A stretch of 64,000 bases of DNA from Seonamhaeicola sp. S2-3 (GTDB lineage: Bacteria; Bacteroidota; Bacteroidia; Flavobacteriales; Flavobacteriaceae): contig NZ_CP019389.1 in assembly GCF_001971785.1 (NCBI RefSeq), forward strand, positions 941,001-1,005,000, written 5' to 3'. The position numbers were made by a program, and so were the translations under genes. Below are positions 1 through 9,944 of the stretch, piece after piece. The notes beneath the pieces are model-generated. The model was given only the letters and a program-made list of their open reading frames with translations, did not search any database and was not told the origin of the DNA. Position 1 is the first letter of the stretch. Each line of letters opens with the position of its first letter.

Positions 1-168
1 TACTCCCATATCTCCCATAGCTGCTGCTCTAGCATCTGGCGCTATTAAGAGAAATGGAACTCCTGTGGTAATAACCCGTTTATCTTGATTTTCAAAGATT
101 ATCGTTTCTTGTGCATTTAGTTTAACTATAAAAGCGAAGGCAATTAATAGTAATAGTTGATTCTTCAT
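1..168 (-). CDS. porV: PorV, type IX secretion outer-membrane protein (N-terminal fragment, runs off left edge)
   Basis: Reading the minus strand from the ATG at 168 gives a signal peptide ending in LNAQ, then a segment with TTGVPFLLIAPDARAAAMG, the conserved N-terminal stretch of PorV/LptO beta-barrels. PorV is known to carry type IX substrates to the PorU sortase at the outer membrane. The gene lies 34 bases after the porU stop on the same strand, the usual porU-porV order in Flavobacteriaceae. Only about 56 codons are inside the window, so the barrel itself is not seen. The family assignment rests on this N-terminal motif and the neighbour. Confidence 0.85.
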   Translation of the reverse strand, partial: MKNQLLLLIAFAFIVKLNAQETIIFENQDKRVITTGVPFLLIAPDARAAAMGDMGV

Positions 169-202
169 GAAATAGTTTTTATTTAACAAATATAATTTTT
201 TA

Positions 203-3200
203 TTAGAGTATAACAAGTTTCTGTATTTTTTCTACTTTTTTATTTAAAAAGCTTGAGTGTACCGTTAATTTATAGATGTATACACCTTTACCTATTTTAT
301 CACCAAAATCATCTCTTCCATCCCAAACAATATCTCTAGAAAGGGAACTTGTGGTGATGGTTCCACCTGTTGTTTGCCCGTTTAAGGTTCTAACCAATTT
401 ACCAGACACGGTGAATATCTGTATAGAAACGTCTAAAGCCTCCGAACTATTGTGATTGAACCAAAATTCTGTGTAATTTACAAATGGATTGGGGTAATTT
501 AGTACATTATTTATTACTAATTCCTGATCTTGATCATATACTATAAATTGAATTTCAGCTTCTGAGGAGTTGTTATAAACATCCCATGCTTTAAGAGTTA
601 AGGTATGAAGACCTGGTTCTAAATCACTAAACGGAAAACTTACAACTCCTTTTTGGTAATCATCAACTTCTGTTTGATAATAATCATTTAACACATATGG
701 GTTTGTTTCATCTCCATCAATAATTGCTACAATATCATGACCTATGCCACTGGCGGTATTTATGCCATTTTCATCTTCTAATTTTGCTAGTAAAGTTGGA
801 GATTCATTAGTAATGCCTCCAGAAACAAAACTCTCATCGTTCATGTAAAGAGAAATTACTGGTCCGGTATTGTCTTCAGGTGCATTTTCATTAATACCTC
901 CAATCCTTATAACATCTACACTCGCTCCAGTTTGGTCTTCTAAAAGCTCATCATTTTTGGCATAAAAACTAACCTTACCAAAGCCAACAGTTATACCAAC
1001 ATCTTTAGGGGCTATAAAATCAAACTCAAAACTTCCATTTGTAACAGATGCTTGACCTCTAAAGATAATCTCTCCTAATGTTGTAAAATCTAAGGTTACT
1101 AACTCGTCGTTTAATTTTGTACCATCATTGGCTAGTGTTTGTCTATCAATAGACTTATCATAAATAGTTGTTGAAAGCACTCCATTATAATCTGTTAACA
1201 CATTTCCTGATAGATCTGTAACCTCACCTGTTAATTTAACATGACTTAAAGCTTTAATGGTATCTGTTGATTGCCCAATAGGCACATCATTTAATGTAGT
1301 TAACCTAATATTTGGTTTTGGGAATGCCAATTTCATGGCAGGGTCTCCTATAAAAAATATAAGACGCCTTTGAGAATTACTTGAAATTGAAGTATCTCCT
1401 TTTGCCAACCTTAAGGCTTCTGCTATTGAAGGATATTCATAATCTGAATAACTATCATTATCACTATAAGAAAATAGATATTGCCCAAGTATGCTATTAA
1501 AAGTTATAGCAAAATTCACAAAAATTTGACGCGTTGTTGTTATTAGTCCAATAGCCCCTGCCTCATCATTCCAATAAACATACTCACCAGCTGTATCTCT
1601 TAAAGGATTATCAAATTTTGTAAACTCACAAGTTACTGTTACAAAACAACTTAATTTATAATAATTACGAAGTCCTTCAATATCTGTTTTTAAAAAAATG
1701 CGTTCTTGTGCTAAACCATCTTCACCACCATGTCCAAAATAATTTACCACTAAAGCCCCTTTATCAATAGAGTTAACTAACTCTGTTGTAACTTCTGGAT
1801 ATCTATCACCTCCTGCAGAAGATTCTTGTTGAAAAGCATCACTATGAATCTTAACAACATTTATAAACGGTTTTTTTTCAGACACTAAATCTGCAATATC
1901 ATCTGTTGTTTCTTGTAAAATACCTTCCCAATCTTCATCAACATCATCAGAAACCACAACAAATTTGTTTCGCCAACTTCCAAAAGCTTCTTTTTGATAA
2001 TAGGACTCTATTTTATCTACTAATTCTGTTGCTCTTTGTGGTGTATCGGCTATAATTCTACCTACAGCAATATCTAGTCTATCAGCAGTTGACATTGTAC
2101 CTTCATTATCATCCATCATTCCATAGAAATCATCAGAAACAAAAGAACTTGTTAAATTAAAACTACTGTAAGAATGCCATGAAGGAACTATATTGGTGTT
2201 ATTTGAAATTCTATCTTTATAATCATAAGACGTATCTCCAAACAAACACAAATATTTTATTCTGTTTTCTGGTGTGCTAGCGTTGTCATAAATATATTTT
2301 ACTAAGTTTCTAATAGCCCCTATATCTTGATTACCAGTACTAAATTCATTGTAAATTTGACTTAGCGAAACCACTTTAGCATTTAAGCTGTATTGATTTC
2401 TATTAATTTCTGCCAAACGCTCTGCTTGACTTAACATATTATCTGGCGAAACAATTAAATAATCAACATCTTGAAAGTTCCCAGAACTATTTTGAAAAAT
2501 GGTACCTTTAATATTTTGATTAGCTACCGTTGTTTGAGAATCTATCTGAGGAACGAAATAGTCTTGTGGAGTTACAGCTACGTATGTTTTTAAACTTCCT
2601 AATGTAGCGGTAAACGTTAAATTATCATTTGCGTTTTCATTTATAAAATTTGAAACATTGTAGATATCTGTAACATCCCAAATTTCAGATACATCAGAAG
2701 CATTAGTAATGTTGTACTCTCCTATGCCAGATGCTAGTGCAACAGCATTGTTTTTAAATTGAAATTGATTTCCGTTAAATTTTAAAGCACGTTCTGCTTC
2801 AATTGAAATATAATCTAAGTATGCCAAAGCACTTGGATTTCCTTGATTATTATAGTTTAATCCTACTTGAATGTTTGAAGAACTTACACTTACATCTCCT
2901 GAGTAAATTGCCTCATTAGCCATAGTTGGAGATGAAGCTGCCCCAATACTTAAATTAGTTATATTGGTTCCGTTAACACTTAAATCCATAGTAGTTGTAG
3001 TAGATGACACTGCTGCCACATATACTTTTAACATAATTGGCTCTGTAGTTACTAAATCTGGAAAACTAAAGTCAAAAGTTTTATTACTATCTACATCAAA
3101 CCTATCACCAAACCAGCGCCTTCCTAAAGAAGCTATGTTATATTCATCAATTTCATGAAATTGATAATCATGAAAAGTGTTAATTATCAAATTTGGCGTT

Positions 3201-4084
3201 CCTGTTGGTTGAGCAAATGGCTGAATGCGCTTACCAAAACCAGAACCAACATTTATAAAATAGTAAGTTTTATCTGTATAACAATTAATATTTGTGTTAC
3301 TTTCTGCGTTATAGCCTTTTGGTCCTTGCGCATAAAACAAGATGTAATCTTCATCATCAAAAACACCATCTTCTTCTCCAACAAATTTTATGGCATTTTC
3401 AGTTACATCAAAAGAATTCACTTCTGAATTTAAAAACGGAATCATATTACCGCCATTCCCATATAATTTAATAGTTCTAGGATCCACACTATTAACACTA
3501 ACCCCTAAACGCTGTAAAAAACTTTTAGACAACTTGAATACACCTGTAGTATCAACATAAAAACGATACCACTGACCAGAACTTAAAACCGAATTTGATA
3601 TTGCATTTGAATTTAACAATTTTCTAGTTTGCAATGTTTTTGCACTACTAGAGGTATTGTAACTTATTTGAAATGAAGTTACTTTTTTAAACGCCCCATT
3701 GGCATCTTTTACAATAGGTGTTATCTGAAAAAAAGCATATTGATTATCCCTACCAAAAGAATTTTTTAAACTATACTTTAAGGTACTAGGTATTTTAGAT
3801 ATATCTAAATCGTATAATTCATTTTTTGAAATATACGCATACCTAACATTACTAATATTTAAAGAAGATTCATTAACAGCGCCATTAATTTGCCACTGGT
3901 CTGTAAATAACAAACCCTCATCAAAATTAAACGTTATGTTTTCTTTATTAAACGATGGAATTTTAAAACTAAAATCTCCACCAGAAACTGTTTGAGTTCC
4001 CTCCCAAACTATAGTATAAGTTTTTTGCTGAGAGTTCCCTAAAACAGAAACAAGTAAAAAAAACAGTAAAATTTTCTCTTTCAT
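203..4084 (-). CDS. porU: PorU, type IX secretion system sortase (C25 gingipain-like peptidase)
   Basis: The protein has 1293 residues with an N-terminal signal peptide (about 1-18). A C25 cysteine-peptidase domain sits in the middle, with a FGHGGEDG motif placing the catalytic His near residue 785 and VTCEFTKFDNP placing the catalytic Cys near 819. The C-terminus has a FlgD-like/CTD-like segment (NPFVNYTEF, GKGVYIYKLTV). PorU is known to remove the C-terminal signal of type IX cargo at the cell surface and to attach cargo to lipopolysaccharide. Length and order (next to porV, divergent from gldJ) fit the family. It would process the sorting-domain protein at 42.2 kb. Confidence 0.93.
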   Translation of the reverse strand: MKEKILLFFLLVSVLGNSQQKTYTIVWEGTQTVSGGDFSFKIPSFNKENITFNFDEGLLFTDQWQINGAVNESSLNISNVRYAYISKNELYDLDISKIPSTLKYSLKNSFGRDNQYAFFQITPIVKDANGAFKKVTSFQISYNTSSSAKTLQTRKLLNSNAISNSVLSSGQWYRFYVDTTGVFKLSKSFLQRLGVSVNSVDPRTIKLYGNGGNMIPFLNSEVNSFDVTENAIKFVGEEDGVFDDEDYILFYAQGPKGYNAESNTNINCYTDKTYYFINVGSGFGKRIQPFAQPTGTPNLIINTFHDYQFHEIDEYNIASLGRRWFGDRFDVDSNKTFDFSFPDLVTTEPIMLKVYVAAVSSTTTTMDLSVNGTNITNLSIGAASSPTMANEAIYSGDVSVSSSNIQVGLNYNNQGNPSALAYLDYISIEAERALKFNGNQFQFKNNAVALASGIGEYNITNASDVSEIWDVTDIYNVSNFINENANDNLTFTATLGSLKTYVAVTPQDYFVPQIDSQTTVANQNIKGTIFQNSSGNFQDVDYLIVSPDNMLSQAERLAEINRNQYSLNAKVVSLSQIYNEFSTGNQDIGAIRNLVKYIYDNASTPENRIKYLCLFGDTSYDYKDRISNNTNIVPSWHSYSSFNLTSSFVSDDFYGMMDDNEGTMSTADRLDIAVGRIIADTPQRATELVDKIESYYQKEAFGSWRNKFVVVSDDVDEDWEGILQETTDDIADLVSEKKPFINVVKIHSDAFQQESSAGGDRYPEVTTELVNSIDKGALVVNYFGHGGEDGLAQERIFLKTDIEGLRNYYKLSCFVTVTCEFTKFDNPLRDTAGEYVYWNDEAGAIGLITTTRQIFVNFAITFNSILGQYLFSYSDNDSYSDYEYPSIAEALRLAKGDTSISSNSQRRLIFFIGDPAMKLAFPKPNIRLTTLNDVPIGQSTDTIKALSHVKLTGEVTDLSGNVLTDYNGVLSTTIYDKSIDRQTLANDGTKLNDELVTLDFTTLGEIIFRGQASVTNGSFEFDFIAPKDVGITVGFGKVSFYAKNDELLEDQTGASVDVIRIGGINENAPEDNTGPVISLYMNDESFVSGGITNESPTLLAKLEDENGINTASGIGHDIVAIIDGDETNPYVLNDYYQTEVDDYQKGVVSFPFSDLEPGLHTLTLKAWDVYNNSSEAEIQFIVYDQDQELVINNVLNYPNPFVNYTEFWFNHNSSEALDVSIQIFTVSGKLVRTLNGQTTGGTITTSSLSRDIVWDGRDDFGDKIGKGVYIYKLTVHSSFLNKKVEKIQKLVIL

Positions 4085-4347
4085 TGCTACAATAACGCCA
4101 TTAAAAGTGTGTTATTATTTAAAAAAACAACAATTTTAAATTTTGAAACAAAAATACAATAATAAATTCGTTAAATGTACGTTATTACAACACTAATCAA
4201 ACGTAAAACGCAGTAAAATCATCGATAAAAAGTATCAAAAACAGGTTGAAATACACTTTTTTTTGGTTAAAATGCAGAAAACAGCTTGCTTTATTCGGTT
4301 TAATTCTTATATTGCAGCACCAAAATATTATTAGCTTACTTAAACCT

Positions 4348-6042
4348 ATGGATATGAAAAAAGTAGTAGCATTCAAGATTCTTTTAGTTTTAGCCCTTAC
4401 AGTGGCTACAACTGGTTGTAAAAAATCTTCGAGTTCAAAGAACACCTCAAGAGCTACAGGATGGCAAATAAATTCTAGAGAGGGTGGATTTCAGTACAAT
4501 ACAGATTTTAAAGAGCAAGAAACTGCTCCTGGTTTAGTATTTATTGAAGGTGGTACCTTTACCAAAGGTCGTGTTCAAGATGATGTTATGCACGATTGGA
4601 ATAATAGCCCTACACAACAACACGTTCAATCTTTTTACATGGACGAAACAGAGGTTACCAATGCTATGTACATGGAATACCTAGATTGGATTAAAAGAGT
4701 GTATCCGCCATCTGATGAAAACTTTAGAGCCATCTATCATGGTGCATTACCAGACACTCTAGTTTGGAGAAACCGTTTAGGTTTTAACGAAGTAATGACA
4801 GAAAATTACTTACGCCACCCAGCTTATGGCGAATATCCTGTTGTTGGCGTTAGTTGGATTCAAGCTGTTGAATTTGCAAATTGGAGATCTGATCGTGTAA
4901 ACGAATACAACTTAGAAAAAGCAGGCTATTTAAAACGAGATGCTAAAATTACAGATGTAAATGCTGAATCTACATTTAACACTGATACTTACATTAATGC
5001 ACCTACTTTAACTTATGGTGGTAATGAAGAAATTTTAAATGGTGATGGAAGAAACAGAAGAAACGTAAGAGTAGATGCCGATGGTAATGAAACCAACATT
5101 TATGCAACTAGAGAAACTGGTTTAATTTCTCCAAAATACAGACTCCCTACTGAAACAGAATGGGAATACGCCGCTTTAGGATTAAGTGAAATTAGAAGCT
5201 ATAATTTATACAGAGGTCGTAAAAAATATCCTTGGGATGGACAATATACACGTAACGGAAGTAGAAAATATCGTGGTGATCAATTAGCTAACTTTAAGCA
5301 AGGAAAAGGAGATTATGGCGGAATTGCAGGTTGGTCTGATGACGGTGCAGATATTACTAACGCTGTAAAATCATATGAACCTAATGATTTTGGTCTTTAT
5401 GATATGGCAGGTAATGTTGCAGAATGGGTAGCTGATGTTTACAGACCTATTATTGATGATGAATTTAATGATTTTAACTACTATCGTGGTAATGTATACA
5501 CTAAAAATGCTATTAATGAAGATGGCTCTGTAAAAATTGTAACCGTTGACGATATAGTTTATGATACACTTTCAAACGGTAAAGTTGTTGCTAGAAATCT
5601 TCCTGGTGAAATAGTACAAGTTCCTGTTGATGAAAATGAAACTTATTTACGTACCAACTTTGATAGAAGTAATGAAATAAACTTCAGAGATGGTGATAGA
5701 CGTTCTTCTCGTTATTTTGAAAGTTTTAATGATGAAGGTGAGGATGGCGAAAACGTAGATGCTGAAACTAGAAAAATGTACAATTCTCCAAAACACACCA
5801 TTACCAGAGATGAGAATGGTAATATTATTAGAGAATATGACAAGAATAATAACAGAACATCTTTAATAAACGATCAAGTAAGAGTTTACAAAGGTGGTTC
5901 TTGGAAAGATAGAGAATACTGGTTAGACCCCGCACAAAGACGCTACTTCCCACAAGATATGGCAACAGACTATATTGGGTTTAGATGTGCTATGTCTCGT
6001 GTAGGCTCTAAAAGTAAAGCTAAAAAGAAAACTAAGAATTAA
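4348..6042 (+). CDS. gldJ: GldJ, gliding motility/type IX secretion lipoprotein (FGE-sulfatase fold)
   Basis: I start at ATG 4348 rather than the longer frame from 4246, because this gives a clean lipoprotein signal (VATTGC, Cys about residue 24). The 564-residue product has the formylglycine-generating-enzyme/SUMF1 fold in pieces: PGLVFIEGGTFTKG, YRLPTETEWEYAALG, DFGLYDMAGNVAEWVADVY and YIGFRCAM near the end. The enzymatic cysteines of true FGE are not evident, as is usual for GldJ/GldK relatives. GldJ is an outer-membrane lipoprotein required for gliding and stable GldK in F. johnsoniae. It is divergent from porU and followed by a terminator. Confidence 0.93.
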   Translation: MDMKKVVAFKILLVLALTVATTGCKKSSSSKNTSRATGWQINSREGGFQYNTDFKEQETAPGLVFIEGGTFTKGRVQDDVMHDWNNSPTQQHVQSFYMDETEVTNAMYMEYLDWIKRVYPPSDENFRAIYHGALPDTLVWRNRLGFNEVMTENYLRHPAYGEYPVVGVSWIQAVEFANWRSDRVNEYNLEKAGYLKRDAKITDVNAESTFNTDTYINAPTLTYGGNEEILNGDGRNRRNVRVDADGNETNIYATRETGLISPKYRLPTETEWEYAALGLSEIRSYNLYRGRKKYPWDGQYTRNGSRKYRGDQLANFKQGKGDYGGIAGWSDDGADITNAVKSYEPNDFGLYDMAGNVAEWVADVYRPIIDDEFNDFNYYRGNVYTKNAINEDGSVKIVTVDDIVYDTLSNGKVVARNLPGEIVQVPVDENETYLRTNFDRSNEINFRDGDRRSSRYFESFNDEGEDGENVDAETRKMYNSPKHTITRDENGNIIREYDKNNNRTSLINDQVRVYKGGSWKDREYWLDPAQRRYFPQDMATDYIGFRCAMSRVGSKSKAKKKTKN

Positions 6043-6062
6043 TCATTCTTACTAAAATAATT

Positions 6063-6096
6063 AAAAAAGTCCTAGCTACTAGTTAGGACTTTTTTT
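6063..6096 (+). terminator. Intrinsic terminator after gldJ
   Basis: A 12-base inverted repeat (AAAAAAGTCCTA / TAGGACTTTTTT) around a 9-base loop, ending in a T-run. It lies 20 bases past the gldJ stop and about 30 bases before murF, so murF probably has its own promoter or relies on readthrough. Confidence 0.8.
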
Positions 6097-6128
6097 ATAC
6101 TTTTATTTTCAAAATTTATACTAAACCA

Positions 6129-7403
6129 TTGAATACAGAACAACTTCACAAACTTTTTTTAAAGTGCAAAAAAGTAAGTACTGATACTAGAAAAATTGAG
6201 GCAAACACTATATTTTTCGCCCTTAAAGGCGAAAATTTTAATGGCAACCAATATGCAACAAAGGCCTTAGAAAAAGGTGCTAAATATGCAATTGTTGATG
6301 AAGAAGAGTTTGTTAACGCCCCTAATATCTTTCTAGTAGATAATGTTTTAGAAGCATTACAAAAACTTGCGTCATTTCATAGAGATTATTTAAACATTCC
6401 TATCATTGCGCTAACAGGAAGCAACGGTAAAACCACCACTAAAGAACTAATAAACACTGTTTTATCAAAAAAATATAACACTACTGCCACCATTGGAAAC
6501 TTAAACAACCACATTGGCGTACCATTAACGCTGCTTTCAATGAATAATACCACTGAAATTGGCATTATTGAAATGGGCGCTAATCATTTAAAAGAAATTG
6601 AATTTTTATGCACTATAGCAAAACCTGATTTTGGATACATCACAAATTTTGGAAAAGCACATTTAGAAGGCTTCGGAGGCATTCAAGGTGTTATAAAAGG
6701 CAAAAGCGAAATGTATAATTATCTAATCCCTAACAATAAAACTGTTTTCGTTAACACTAATGATGCCATTCAGGTTGAAAAAACAGTTAACGCAAAAACC
6801 TATAGTTTTGGAAATGAATCATCCAATATAGCAATATCTTTAATTGATGCTCAACCTTATGTAAAGGTACTCTGTAACAATTTAGTTATTGAAAGCCATT
6901 TAATTGGTGAATATAATTTCAATAATATTGCGGCGGCTATTGCTATTGGCAATTATTTTAAAGTTGATGCTACAGATATTAAAATTGCTATTGAAAATTA
7001 TATTCCTTCTAACAACCGTTCACAAATAATAAACAAAGGAAACATTAAAATAATATTAGACGCGTACAATGCTAACCCTAGCAGTATGAAAGCTGCTTTA
7101 TTAAATTTTGAGAAGCAATCTGGAAAGAAAGCTGCTATTTTAGGAGATATGTTTGAATTGGGAAACGAAGCTGAAATAGAACACCAAAACATAGTTAATT
7201 TAGCTATTTCACTAGACATAAATAAATTAATCTTTATTGGAGAAAACTTCTATAAAACTAATATCGATTTAACAAAAGCATCAAAATTTAAATCGTTTAA
7301 TTCTTTTAAAACTGATTTTGATTTTTCTGAAATTCAAAAATCAACACTTTTAATTAAGGGGTCTAGAGGAATGGCTTTAGAAAGAGTACTTGATTTATTA
7401 TAA
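6129..7403 (+). CDS. murF: MurF, UDP-MurNAc-tripeptide:D-Ala-D-Ala ligase
   Basis: A 424-residue Mur ligase, cytoplasmic, adding D-Ala-D-Ala to the peptidoglycan precursor. Visible motifs are the N-terminal STDTRKIE of MurF, the ATP P-loop ALTGSNGKTTTKE (about residues 96-108), the IEMGANHLKEIEFL block, and LDAYNANPSSMKAAL plus LGDMFELG in the C-terminal domain. The start is TTG at 6129, placing MNTEQLHKLF at the usual distance from STDTRK; no in-frame ATG precedes it. Its place after gldJ is the conserved flavobacterial order. Confidence 0.95.
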   Translation: MNTEQLHKLFLKCKKVSTDTRKIEANTIFFALKGENFNGNQYATKALEKGAKYAIVDEEEFVNAPNIFLVDNVLEALQKLASFHRDYLNIPIIALTGSNGKTTTKELINTVLSKKYNTTATIGNLNNHIGVPLTLLSMNNTTEIGIIEMGANHLKEIEFLCTIAKPDFGYITNFGKAHLEGFGGIQGVIKGKSEMYNYLIPNNKTVFVNTNDAIQVEKTVNAKTYSFGNESSNIAISLIDAQPYVKVLCNNLVIESHLIGEYNFNNIAAAIAIGNYFKVDATDIKIAIENYIPSNNRSQIINKGNIKIILDAYNANPSSMKAALLNFEKQSGKKAAILGDMFELGNEAEIEHQNIVNLAISLDINKLIFIGENFYKTNIDLTKASKFKSFNSFKTDFDFSEIQKSTLLIKGSRGMALERVLDLL

Positions 7404-7407
7404 AAAA

Positions 7408-7454
7408 AGAAAGTGCTGTTTTTAATTTTATAAAAATTATAACAACACTTCTTT
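7408..7454 (+). terminator. Probable terminator after murF
   Basis: A long imperfect hairpin directly after the murF stop, pairing AAGAAAGTG...TGTT with AACA...CACTTCTTT, ending in a short T-run. The pairing has bulges, so confidence is moderate. Confidence 0.5.
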
Positions 7455-7587
7455 ATGTTCTCCCTAAGAACTAATTAATAGCATGGTAAATGTCTTAAAA
7501 TAATTCAGATACCGCAATACTCAATTTGAGTATTCACAACCAACATAGGCATATTTTCGGTATACAGATCAAATTACCCGACAAAAG

Positions 7588-8358
7588 TTATATTATAGTT
7601 CTATTTAATTTCATTAAAGCAATAAGTTCTCCTGTAGAGGTTAACTTTAACTTTTTTAAGATATTGCGCCTATGAGTATCTACCGTATGAGAACTAATAT
7701 TTAGCTTATCTCCAATTTCTTTACTAGAATTATGTAATAACAAAAGTCTAATAATATCGCGTTCTCTATTACTTATACCGTCTGTTAAAAGTTTTTGTGA
7801 AAAATTATTAAAGTACATAGTTTCATACTCATTATTACTGTTTAATAATTTTGCAGTTGCCGTAATATCTAACTTAATTCTTGAATCTAAAACCGTGTAA
7901 TGAGCTAAACCTATAATGGGTTTTAAGTTAATATCTAACTCTATGGGTGTTGTATTTTGTACAATATTAACATACACACCATGAGCATTTTTAAATCTAA
8001 AGTTCCAAGTATAACTCATTTGCTTTCTGTTTACATCAGAAATGGTATCTAGAGTAAATTCCATTAAATCATTAAGTGCTTTTAACCAAGGCTTAATATC
8101 ATCTGGATGAATTCTAGTCCAAAAATATTCCATCCCTCCCTTATGCATTTCTTCTCTTTTAATACCCAAACAAGAAGTCATGTTTTTACTAATATATTCA
8201 AAACATAAATCTTGTGTATTAGTAACACAAAAAAAAGTAGAATTGTAGGGTAAAAAGGTATCTAATTCTATAATTTTTTTTATATGTTCTTCTAAATATG
8301 GGTAATCATAAGACCTAAAAACTTCTTTATAAACGCCCTTTATCTCTTTAATATCCAT
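7588..8358 (-). CDS. PAS-like/LuxR-type transcriptional regulator
   Basis: A 256-residue cytoplasmic protein. Residues about 45-165 look like a PAS domain (YISKNMTSCLG, then a RIHPDDIKPW motif and a GLAHYTVLD end). The C-terminus (about 190-250) is a LuxR/GerE helix-turn-helix: ISNRERDIIRLL, then SSKEIGDKLNISSHTVDTH. Such PAS-LuxR proteins are common in Bacteroidota and probably sense a small ligand or redox state; the ligand cannot be told here. It is transcribed away from the NEW3/ABC operon at 8793 across a 430-base gap, so it might regulate that operon, but this is only position. Confidence 0.8.
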   Translation of the reverse strand: MDIKEIKGVYKEVFRSYDYPYLEEHIKKIIELDTFLPYNSTFFCVTNTQDLCFEYISKNMTSCLGIKREEMHKGGMEYFWTRIHPDDIKPWLKALNDLMEFTLDTISDVNRKQMSYTWNFRFKNAHGVYVNIVQNTTPIELDINLKPIIGLAHYTVLDSRIKLDITATAKLLNSNNEYETMYFNNFSQKLLTDGISNRERDIIRLLLLHNSSKEIGDKLNISSHTVDTHRRNILKKLKLTSTGELIALMKLNRTII

Positions 8359-8792
8359 AACACACTTAAGTTAAATAACACATTACAAAGTTTTAATAAT
8401 TAAGCGCTTATGGTATATAAGTTAAGTCTTTTTTTTCAAAATAATACAGTAATATTTTGTTTAAATAATGTCTAAAAAATTATAACATTCATTTTTAAAA
8501 ATGTTAAAAAAAACTTAACTCCCCTAAAACAATAGCACTTTACATTTTACAATGTAATATAATTTAAAAAATATTAATTGTTGATTTTCAGGTTTTTTCA
8601 TAAAAAAACAAACCTTTCATTAAACACATTAAATTTTTATGTTTTTTTTAAGATTTAAATATTGCTTTTTTAAATAATTTGGTCGGGCATTTTTAAGACG
8701 CAATCTTTTGTTTTTCTTAAAAATGGATAAAAGATTGTACAATTTTAAAATGTAATGCTAATTAGTTTTTTTAATTTTAATCAATCTAAATT
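8359..8792. other. 434-base AT-rich divergent intergenic region
   Basis: This lies between the start codons of the PAS-LuxR regulator and the NEW3 operon and must hold both promoters. It is rich in A/T runs. I see no convincing ORF, RNA gene or strong inverted repeat, and could not fix a promoter. Confidence 0.5.
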
Positions 8793-9941
8793 ATGTTTAC
8801 ATGTACAAAACGTCTGTATTGTTTTATTAGTTTATTATTCTTAACCTCATTATTTTCTTATCATATTAACGCTCAAAGTGTATCATTATACACTCCAATA
8901 ACCAAAGTAACGGTTCCCCCTGGGCAAGAAATAAACTATAACATTGATGTTATTAACAATAGTAGCTCTATAAAAACTTCAAACATAAAAATATTGGGGT
9001 TACCTAAAGAATGGAGTTACCAACTAAAATCTGGCAATTGGAATGTAGAACAAATTTCTACGTTGCCTAAGAAAAAAGAAAGACTATCATTAAAACTAAA
9101 TGTGCCATTAAAAGTAGATAAAGGTGTATATAAATTTAGAGTTATAGCCGAAGGGTATAGCTCTCTTCCTTTAACCGTTACTGTTTCTAAACAAGGTGTT
9201 TATCAAGCTGAATTCACTTCTAAACAACCTAATATTGAAGGCGCATCTAATACAACTTTCACATACAATGCTACTTTAAAAAACAGTACTGCTATAGAAC
9301 AAGTATATGCCCTTAAAGCAACTTTACCTTCTGCTGGGTGGCAAGCTACTTTTAGAGCCAATGGCAAACAAGTTTCATCTGTAAGTGTAAAAGCTAACCA
9401 AACTCAGAGCATTACTATTGAAATAAAGCCTTCAAGATATATTAAAGCAGGCTCTTATAAAATACCTGTTTCTGCTCGGGCTGGTAATATTTTTACCCAA
9501 TTAGAACTGGAAACTGTTATAACAGGTACTTATGATGTTACTTTATCTACCCCAACTAACCTATTAAGTACAGATGCTACCGCCGGTGATAGCAAAAAAA
9601 TTAAACTTTTAGTTACAAACATTGGTTCTGCCACTATAAATGACATTGAGTTAAAAGCTAGAACACCTTCAAAATGGTCTGTAGATTTTGAGCCTAAAGA
9701 AATAGACCAAATTGAGGCAGGAAAATCAAAAGAAATTGATGCCACAATTAACGTTAATGATGACGCCTTATCTGGTGATTATGAAATTAATTTTGATGTA
9801 AAAGCCTCAGAAACTTCAACGCAACAAAAGTTTCGTATTACCGTTCACACATCTATTCTTTCTGGTTGGCTAGGTATTTTAATTATTTTAATTGCTTTAG
9901 GAGGCGTTTATTATTTAATAAAAAAGTACGGAAGACGATAA
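8793..9941 (+). CDS. Membrane-anchored NEW3-domain protein, partner of ABC exporter
   Basis: 382 residues: a signal peptide ending near HINAQS, a long extracytoplasmic region with at least two beta-sandwich NEW3-type (alpha-galactosidase-associated) units recognisable by PPGQEINYNIDVINNS and AGDSKKIKLLVTNIGSATIND, then one C-terminal membrane helix (GWLGILIILIALGGVYYLI) and a basic tail. The stop is 3 bases before the ABC ATPase start, so these form one operon. NEW3 proteins paired with ABC-2 transporters are common in Bacteroidota; substrate unknown. The orientation implies a domain outside the cytoplasmic membrane. Confidence 0.75.
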   Translation: MFTCTKRLYCFISLLFLTSLFSYHINAQSVSLYTPITKVTVPPGQEINYNIDVINNSSSIKTSNIKILGLPKEWSYQLKSGNWNVEQISTLPKKKERLSLKLNVPLKVDKGVYKFRVIAEGYSSLPLTVTVSKQGVYQAEFTSKQPNIEGASNTTFTYNATLKNSTAIEQVYALKATLPSAGWQATFRANGKQVSSVSVKANQTQSITIEIKPSRYIKAGSYKIPVSARAGNIFTQLELETVITGTYDVTLSTPTNLLSTDATAGDSKKIKLLVTNIGSATINDIELKARTPSKWSVDFEPKEIDQIEAGKSKEIDATINVNDDALSGDYEINFDVKASETSTQQKFRITVHTSILSGWLGILIILIALGGVYYLIKKYGRR

Positions 9942-9944
9942 ATT

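Noticed and set aside
4246-4347. Longer gldJ start
   Set aside because: The extra 34 residues precede a perfect lipoprotein signal and would block it; ATG 4348 is preferred.
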